DNA from: CAYUFB01 sp964444125
GTDB taxonomy: Bacteria; Patescibacteriota; Dojkabacteria; B142; JAFGMG01
Assembly (NCBI GenBank): GCA_964444125.1
Contig: CAYUFB010000017.1
Location: 1 to 26,710, forward strand
DNA length: 26,710 bases
Direction of reading: 5' to 3'
Under the pieces are notes generated by a model, which worked only from the letters and a program-made list of their open reading frames with translations, ran no database searches and was not told the DNA's origin. Positions 22,227-26,710 of this stretch are shown here, piece by piece. Within the stretch, counting starts at the first letter, position 1; each line of letters begins with the position of its first letter. The translations under genes and the position numbers were made by a program.

Positions 22227-22711
22227 AAAAGTATTATACTTAATATTTGTGCAAAGGCTATGATAAACAACATATTAGCAAGATTTATGGTCAATCCAAG
22301 TATTTGGGCCAGTCTTCGGTCAAATTGAAAAACTGAATATATCAAATTTAGTAGTATTAAATTAATAATAGCATATCCAATAGGTAGCATAATCACTATT
22401 GCCTTGTTTATGAGTGTCCAGCTGTTGGTTTGCGGATTGTAGAATACTGGCATGTCGATGGGGATGCTCTCGAATCTTGTGATCATTAAGATCAAAATTA
22501 TTGCTGGGAAAAAAATTGTTGAAAGCAATAAAAATACATAGGAAAGATTTTTCCAAAATGGCATTATCTCAAGTCTTCTTTCAAGATCTGTCATAAATCT
22601 ATTGATCCTATACAAAAATGTTTTGCGTGGAGCATTGACTCCAAGATCCATTTGAGATATCCCAAGATTCTGTTGGTATTGATTGTTTGTATGGATAAAT
22701 TCGTTTTTCAC
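22223..22711 (-). CDS. Small membrane protein of unknown function
   Basis: A 162-residue protein with a polar N-terminus (about 50 residues, Gln/Asn-rich) followed by three transmembrane helices (about 57-79, 102-125, 137-160). No domain recognised. It overlaps the transferase gene by 4 nt (coupled) and follows the GT4 gene by 30 nt, so it is part of the envelope operon. It might be an accessory subunit of the transferase, but that rests only on position. Confidence 0.6.
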   Translation of the reverse strand: MKNEFIHTNNQYQQNLGISQMDLGVNAPRKTFLYRINRFMTDLERRLEIMPFWKNLSYVFLLLSTIFFPAIILILMITRFESIPIDMPVFYNPQTNSWTLINKAIVIMLPIGYAIINLILLNLIYSVFQFDRRLAQILGLTINLANMLFIIAFAQILSIILL

Positions 22712-22741
22712 GTGCCTATTATATTCTATTTATAAGTTATA

Positions 22742-23848
22742 TTAAATTATTTTGTTTATCTGTTTGATGAGATTATCTGTGAAGGTCGACTCGCTATATC
22801 TTTCCGCGGATTTTCTTATTTTTTGAATATCAAATTCTTGATTTTCAAATTTTTCAATAGCGTCTTTTAACGCCAAAGAGGTTTGTGGTTCAAAGAATCT
22901 GCCATTTGTATTTTCAATCAATATCTCTGTTGCGCCACCAGCTTTGTATGCAATAAGTGGGCAACCTGAAGCTAGTGCTTCGACCATGACAATCCCGAAG
23001 TCTTCTTCTGCAGCAAATATAAAGCCTTTTGCTCTGGCAAGTAGCTCAAGTTTCACTGATTCATCAACAAATCCTTTAAATATTGCATTTTTCTTTGCAC
23101 GAGATTTAAGAGACTTTTTTTCTGGCCCATCTCCAATAATTATCAAATCTGAGTCAATTTCTCTAAATGCATCGACAATCAAATCAATTTTTTTGTAATT
23201 ATATAGTCTTCCAATAGTCAAATAATAATTATCTTTGGTCTCAAAGTTTAGTGTGAAGGCATCTAAATTGACTGGAGGATATAGGATCTGGGCATCAAGG
23301 TTATAACACTTTTTGATTTTCTCTTTGATATTTAGACTATTAGTCAGAATCAGATCAATTTTTTTTGCATATTTTAAATCTTGTGTTTTCAATTGTTCGA
23401 TTTTGTATGTTGTGAATCTCTTTATCGAATTGGGTAACCTTGAATAAAAGCTGCTTTCATATCCCCAGATAAATCTTGGAGGTGTATGTATGTAACCAAT
23501 GTGCTTTGGTTTTTTCAAGTTCAAGTATTTAGCGAAAGCAGCCGATGAGCTTATGACCAAATCATAATTTTCTAAATCCAGATTCTTAAAAAAACTAATT
23601 TGTCTTGGTATCATCATTTTCTTAAACCATCTCGGGCTTTTGATTTTGCCTAGTCTAGGAGCGACTACTTTGTGTTTATTTAGTTCTGCCCAGAAAGCTC
23701 TCTGCTTTGTGCCCGGTCTATAGATGCTGGTATATACATCGGCTTGGGGAAATAATTTGAGGATGCTCCATAGAACTTGTTCTGCACCACCGAATTCATA
23801 TAAGTGATCATGGGTGATAGCAATTTTGTATTCTGATAAATCTTTCAA
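22742..23848 (-). CDS. GT4-family glycosyltransferase (GT-B fold)
   Basis: A 368-residue glycosyltransferase group 1 protein. The N-terminal domain has ITHDHLYEFGGAEQVLWSIL (donor/acceptor loop with GGAE) and GYIHTPPRFIWG. The C-terminal domain has YYLTIGRLYNYKKIDLIVDAF, IIIGDGPEKKSL, AAEEDFGIVMVEALASGCPL (the E-x7-E motif) and AYKAGGATEIL. It transfers a sugar from a nucleotide donor, presumably to a lipid carrier or growing surface glycan, given the neighbours. It is the first gene of the minus-strand envelope operon. The exact sugar is unknown. Confidence 0.92.
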   Translation of the reverse strand: MKDLSEYKIAITHDHLYEFGGAEQVLWSILKLFPQADVYTSIYRPGTKQRAFWAELNKHKVVAPRLGKIKSPRWFKKMMIPRQISFFKNLDLENYDLVISSSAAFAKYLNLKKPKHIGYIHTPPRFIWGYESSFYSRLPNSIKRFTTYKIEQLKTQDLKYAKKIDLILTNSLNIKEKIKKCYNLDAQILYPPVNLDAFTLNFETKDNYYLTIGRLYNYKKIDLIVDAFREIDSDLIIIGDGPEKKSLKSRAKKNAIFKGFVDESVKLELLARAKGFIFAAEEDFGIVMVEALASGCPLIAYKAGGATEILIENTNGRFFEPQTSLALKDAIEKFENQEFDIQKIRKSAERYSESTFTDNLIKQINKII

Positions 23849-23916
23849 TATTATTGAATAATTATGCTTATTCTATAATTGTTGTCCTTAAGTTTCAAGT
23901 AGTTGATAAACAGCTT

Positions 23917-24240
23917 TCAGTATTCAGCAACCTGCATTGAGCTTTCATTACTTAGTATCTAGATTACAGTATTTACTGCCTAGCATTCAGTTTTGCCTGC
24001 ATGCCCTCTTGCCTGCCCTTGGCATGGTGGTATGGTGGCAGGACTCTTGAGCTTTGATTTAAGGAACATCAATTTTTACCTACTATTACTCAACACTCCT
24101 GCCAAAGGCAGGCACTACTCATTACTGTCTACTTAAAACTGTAGGCTGTCAGCTGAAAACTGGATACTGAAAACTGGATACTGAAAACTGAATACTGAAA
24201 ACTGAATACTGAATACTGAATACTGAATACTATAAGCTGT
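23917..24240. repeat. Heptamer array 4: (TCAGNNN-like)11 facing (NNRCTGA)18
   Basis: Degenerate units from 23917 to 23993 (TCAGTAT, TCAGCAA, CCTGCAT, TGAGCTT, TCATTAC, TTAGTAT, CTAGATT, ACAGTAT, ...) face 18 phased units from 24115 to 24240, mainly AAACTGA and ATACTGA. The types are reverse complements (TCAGTAT/ATACTGA), so a long hairpin is possible. Between them lie G/C-rich palindromic pieces (about 24001-24042). It fills most of the 524-nt gap between divergent GT4 and nusA genes. Confidence 0.8.
24098..24112. repeat. 15-nt perfect palindrome inserted in a heptamer
   Basis: CCTGCCAAAGGCAGG splits a heptamer as ACACT/CA. Removing it gives the phased series TTACTCA, ACACTCA, CTACTCA, TTACTGT. 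This is the smallest member of the CCTGCC palindrome set and a clean insertion with no target duplication beyond one ambiguous base. Confidence 0.75.
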
Positions 24241-24248
24241 TCAATCGC

Positions 24249-24278
24249 TTGTATCTCTAACAAAATTTATGCTAAAAT
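24249..24278 (+). promoter_or_regulatory. Promoter of the nusA leader
   Basis: TTGTAT (24249-24254), 18 nt, TAAAAT (24273-24278) with a TG one base upstream (extended -10). It gives a leader of about 88 nt before nusA, long for this genome. Confidence 0.5.
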
Positions 24279-24305
24279 TAACACGTAAATAAGGATTGAT
24301 GTATA

Positions 24306-24330
24306 AGTGGGCTTGATGTCCACTTTTTAT
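24306..24330 (+). terminator. Intrinsic terminator-like hairpin in the nusA leader
   Basis: AGTGGGC, loop TTGAT, GTCCACT (7 bp, one G-U), then TTTTAT. It lies between the promoter and the nusA ATG, so it could act as an attenuator of nusA or end a short independent RNA. No competing antiterminator stem was identified by eye. Confidence 0.55.
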
Positions 24331-24372
24331 TGATATATTCTTGAATTATATTAACTTATTATATTTTTAATA

Positions 24373-25713
24373 ATGGCTGTACAAACAGATTTTATGGTCG
24401 CAGTAAATCAAATTGCTGCAGAACGTGGTATTGATCCAAATATAGTTATCGAATCGATCAAGGAAGCTATCAGAACTGGGTTTAGAAGAGATAATGAAGA
24501 GGAGGAAGGACTTGCTGTAGAAGTGGAAATAGATACTACTGTAGGGACTATAGCAGTATTTGCTGATAAAAAGGTGGTCAAAGAAGTAACAAATCCAGCT
24601 ACTCAGATCTCTATAGAGGATGCAAAGATTATTGAACCAAAATTAAGAGAAGGTGATCATATCCAAGTCGATGTTACTCCTGAAGGAGACTTCGGCCGTG
24701 TAGCAGCTCAAGCAGCTAAACAAGTAATTTTGCAAAAAATTCGAGAGGCAGAGAAAGAAGCTCAATTGAAAGAATTTGAAGATAGGGTTGGCGAAGTAGA
24801 AAGTGGTGTAGTACAAAGAATGGATGGAGAAAACGTCATTTGGGAAATCAATCGCGCTACTGCAGTCATGTTGCAGGAAGACCGGGTTCCAACTGAGTTT
24901 TATAAAAGTGGTGCAAGACACAAAGTTTTGCTTAAATCAATTGAGGTTGGACCAAGGGGCAAGGTATTGTATGTTTCAAGATCAAGTACTGGGTTTCTAA
25001 ATGCTCTTTTTGAATTGGAAATTCCTGAAATTCAGTCTGAATCAATTGAGATCAAGGCTATCGCAAGAGAGGCAGGAAGCAGATCCAAAGTCGCAGTCGC
25101 ATCAAATGTTGATGGTATTGATCCAATTGGATCATGTGTAGGTCAAAAAGGTGTAAGAATAAATGCAATCATGAATGAATTAAAGATGGGAGAAAGAGAG
25201 GAAAAAGTTGATATCATCCTTTGGGATTCAAGTGTTGAAGGATTTATCTCAAATGCTCTAAGTCCAGCACAGACAGTATCAGTGAAAATTCTTGATGACG
25301 ATCGAAAAATTGCACAAGTAATTGTCCCTGATGAACAGTTAAGTCTTGCAATTGGAAAAGATGGACAAAATGTAAGACTTGCAGCAAAACTTACTGGTTG
25401 GAAGATCGACATTCAAGGTGAGACAGTAAAAGTAGAAAGTACAATTATTGAAGAAGCTGAAGAAGATGAGAAAAAGGAAACAAAAAAGGATCCCAAGGAA
25501 AAGAAAAGCGTGTCGAAAACTACTGCTAAGAAGGTAGCGAAAAAAGTTAAGAGCGATCTTGATACTCTTGAATTATCTACCAGGACGATTAATACTTTGA
25601 GCAAAGCAGGTATCAATACGGTCAAGAAATTAAAAGCACAAAAGAATTTCAATGAAATTGAAGGAATCGGTCCAAAGGCTGTAGCAGAGATCACCAAGGC
25701 GCTTGGAAAATAA
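24373..25713 (+). CDS. nusA: Transcription termination/antitermination factor NusA
   Basis: A 446-residue NusA. The N-terminal RNA-polymerase-binding domain begins FMVAVNQIAAERGIDPNIVIESI. An S1 domain spans about 137-205 (GEVESGVVQRM). Two KH domains follow, with VGQKGVRINAIMNEL (KH1) and LAIGKDGQNVRLAAKLTGWKIDI (KH2). Then come a Lys/Glu-rich linker (355-395) and one C-terminal helix-hairpin-helix unit (ISTLSKAG-like TINTLSKAGINTVKKL...IEGIGPKAVAEI). It is followed by ylxR at 20 nt, the usual order. No Shine-Dalgarno is seen. The leader contains a terminator-like hairpin, suggesting feedback control by NusA itself. Confidence 0.97.
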   Translation: MAVQTDFMVAVNQIAAERGIDPNIVIESIKEAIRTGFRRDNEEEEGLAVEVEIDTTVGTIAVFADKKVVKEVTNPATQISIEDAKIIEPKLREGDHIQVDVTPEGDFGRVAAQAAKQVILQKIREAEKEAQLKEFEDRVGEVESGVVQRMDGENVIWEINRATAVMLQEDRVPTEFYKSGARHKVLLKSIEVGPRGKVLYVSRSSTGFLNALFELEIPEIQSESIEIKAIAREAGSRSKVAVASNVDGIDPIGSCVGQKGVRINAIMNELKMGEREEKVDIILWDSSVEGFISNALSPAQTVSVKILDDDRKIAQVIVPDEQLSLAIGKDGQNVRLAAKLTGWKIDIQGETVKVESTIIEEAEEDEKKETKKDPKEKKSVSKTTAKKVAKKVKSDLDTLELSTRTINTLSKAGINTVKKLKAQKNFNEIEGIGPKAVAEITKALGK

Positions 25714-25733
25714 AAAATTAGGCTTTATTATTT

Positions 25734-26111
25734 ATGAAAAAAAAGTCTGAGAAAAAAAAGATGGTGGCTATTAGGACTTGTATAGTCACCAGGCAGAAAT
25801 TGCCGAAGAGGGAGTTGATTAGGATAGTTAGGACTCCTGAAGATTTATTGATCGTGGATTACAAAGGAAAAGAAAAGGGCAGAGGAGCAAATATCAGTCC
25901 GGATTTTGAGATATTTCAGACTGCCTTGGATAAAGGATTTCTAAAAAGGGCTTTGAAACTTGATAGGCAGATAACGCAAGATGAGAAAGAAAAATTAAAA
26001 GTTGATTTTGTAAACGCTATAGAAGAAAAAAGTTTCAGGCCTGATAATAAGCCTGTGAAAGTCAAGGTGACCAAAAGTGATTTGGCCAAAATTGCCAAAA
26101 ATAGGATATAA
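25734..26111 (+). CDS. ylxR: YlxR (DUF448) RNA-binding-type protein
   Basis: A 125-residue protein with the family motifs RTCIVTRQKLPKRELIRIVRTPE, then GKEKGRGANISPD (the GRGA(Y/N) motif) and ALDKGFLKRALK. YlxR proteins are small basic nucleoid/RNA-associated proteins placed between nusA and infB. Here nusA precedes it but no infB follows; a tRNA-Glu locus does. An internal Met at residue 10 is an alternative start. The C-terminal 40 residues are a basic extension. Confidence 0.9.
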   Translation: MKKKSEKKKMVAIRTCIVTRQKLPKRELIRIVRTPEDLLIVDYKGKEKGRGANISPDFEIFQTALDKGFLKRALKLDRQITQDEKEKLKVDFVNAIEEKSFRPDNKPVKVKVTKSDLAKIAKNRI

Positions 26112-26146
26112 TTAGATAGGTGGTTTGGATAATTGATAAATTACAT

Positions 26147-26244
26147 AGTGGCCCGCCTTCGCTAAAGCTACGGCGGACCTATAAAAACTAAAAATTTTAT
26201 TACACTCTGTTTATAAAATTTAAGTTTTTTACGGCCCTATCGTC
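26147..26244 (+). repeat. tRNA-Glu leader duplicate, copy A
   Basis: Ninety-eight bases comprising the palindrome CCGCCTTCGCTAAAGCTACGGCGG, an AT-rich leader with -10-like TATAAA (26212-26217), and the first 12 nt of tRNA-Glu (26233-26244). It recurs as copy B at 26470-26524 plus 26625-26667, with no mismatch seen. Confidence 0.85.
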
Positions 26245-26345
26245 CTCAAGGCAATCTAGCCGATGGCGAGCGAAAGCGAACCAGAGGCGTAGAGTGCCTT
26301 AGTCCCGTAAAGTGAGCGAAGCGAACTTTTACGGGATAACGGTTA
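26233..26345 (+). pseudogene. Interrupted tRNA-Glu fragment
   Basis: GGCCCTATCGTC (26233-26244) and TAACGGTTA (26337-26345) are adjacent in the intact tRNA-Glu but are separated here by 92 nt inside the D-arm. The insert is two hairpins. The first has AAGGCA/TGCCTT outer stems with CTAGCC/GGCGTAG and TGG/CCA inside. The second has TCCCGTAAA/TTTTACGGGA. Both carry a GAGCGAA(A)GCGAAC loop. After TAACGGTTA the tRNA match ends, so the copy is non-functional. Confidence 0.75.
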
Positions 26346-26469
26346 AAGCATAAACGAGCTTAATTGGAGAGCTACTATAGATATTTGATAATAAAGAGGT
26401 AACGTAAAACATCTCATTTCATTCGATGTATACGGCACCACAATAAATTAGGACATTTGAAAATTAAAA

Positions 26470-26667
26470 AGTGGCCCGCCTTCGCTAAAGCTACGGCGGA
26501 CCTATAAAAACTAAAAATTTTATTNNNNNNNNNNNNNNNNNNNNNNNNNNNNNNNNNNNNNNNNNNNNNNNNNNNNNNNNNNNNNNNNNNNNNNNNNNNN
26601 NNNNNNNNNNNNNNNNNNNNNNNNACACTCTGTTTATAAAATTTAAGTTTTTTACGGCCCTATCGTC
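26470..26667 (+). repeat. tRNA-Glu leader duplicate, copy B (contains assembly gap)
   Basis: The same 98 bases as copy A, split by 100 N after base 55. This copy runs into the intact tRNA-Glu and should contain its working promoter (TATAAA at 26635-26640). Confidence 0.85.
26525..26624. other. Assembly gap of 100 N
   Basis: Exactly 100 N, the convention for a gap of unknown length. The flanks (TTTTATT and ACACTCTG) are directly adjacent in copy A. Confidence 0.95.
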
Positions 26668-26710
26668 TAACGGTTAGGACGACAGATTCTCAATCTGTTA
26701 ATCCGGGTTC
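26656..26710 (+). tRNA. tRNA-Glu (CTC), cut by the window end
   Basis: Acceptor 5' strand GGCCCTA, D-arm GTCTAACGGTTAGGAC, anticodon stem ACAGA/TCTGT with loop TTCTCAA (anticodon CTC), then the start of the T-arm CGGGTTC. The 3' end lies beyond the window. Confidence 0.9.

Noticed and set aside
26345..26455. Possible tRNA with D-arm-like GAGCTTAATTGGAGAGC
   Set aside because: No matching acceptor arm or T-arm could be drawn; the GCACCA near 26433 has no 5' partner.

Overview
The window is an AT-rich bacterial chromosome fragment. It has compact genes, many 4-20 nt overlaps, few clear Shine-Dalgarno sites, standard stop codons (TGA is used as a stop), and reduced or stripped-down versions of common proteins. 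The trigger factor has no PPIase domain and SufD is about 150 residues long. Together with VanW-like, LCP, YibE/F-like and double-anchored cysteine-rich surface proteins, this suggests Patescibacteria (Candidate Phyla Radiation). I cannot name the lineage from the sequence alone.

Layout. 1-595: an EEF1AKMT1/N6-adenineMlase-like methyltransferase with an unclear N-terminus. 596-1061: tRNA-His beside a broken tRNA-His copy interrupted by two palindromes. 1062-1850 (-): a VanW-like secreted protein. 1961-2140: a tRNA-Arg lying inside a second, split tRNA-Arg. 2222-4433: two tandem cysteine-rich membrane-anchored paralogues. 4481-5362: YraN and a flavodoxin. 5515-8146: a dTMP/folate group (thyA, a DHFR-like reductase, a zinc ribbon, a thymidylate-kinase-like protein on the other strand). 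8418-13018 (+): dus, a small acidic protein, YibE/F, tig, recF. 13007-18951 (-): a SUF iron-sulfur operon in the order sufC, sufB (with a full intein), sufD, sufS, sufU, then a zinc-ribbon protein. 19039-23848: envelope genes (LCP, a polyprenyl-phosphate sugar-phosphate transferase homologue, two small membrane proteins, a GT4 glycosyltransferase). 24373-26111: nusA and ylxR. The right end holds a tRNA-Glu preceded by a split copy of its own 5' end and a 100-N assembly gap.

Working links: ThyA consumes methylene-THF and produces DHF, which the DHFR-like protein may recycle, and the kinase-like protein may phosphorylate dTMP. SufS supplies sulfur to SufU, and SufBCD builds or transfers clusters. 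The LCP, sugar-phosphate transferase and GT4 genes point to assembly of a cell-surface polymer on a lipid carrier.

The most unusual content is non-coding. (1) Short palindromes, many with CCTGCC...GGCAGG ends, sit cleanly inside tRNA gene copies and inside repeat arrays; where a reference exists, removing them restores the interrupted sequence with no target duplication. All three tRNA loci in the window (His, Arg, Glu) have an intact gene beside a copy broken this way. (2) Four intergenic regions hold degenerate tandem heptamers (TGAGNNN, CGGANNN, TCAGNNN types) whose two halves are inverted relative to each other, so each could form a long imperfect hairpin. I do not know a described family that combines these features.
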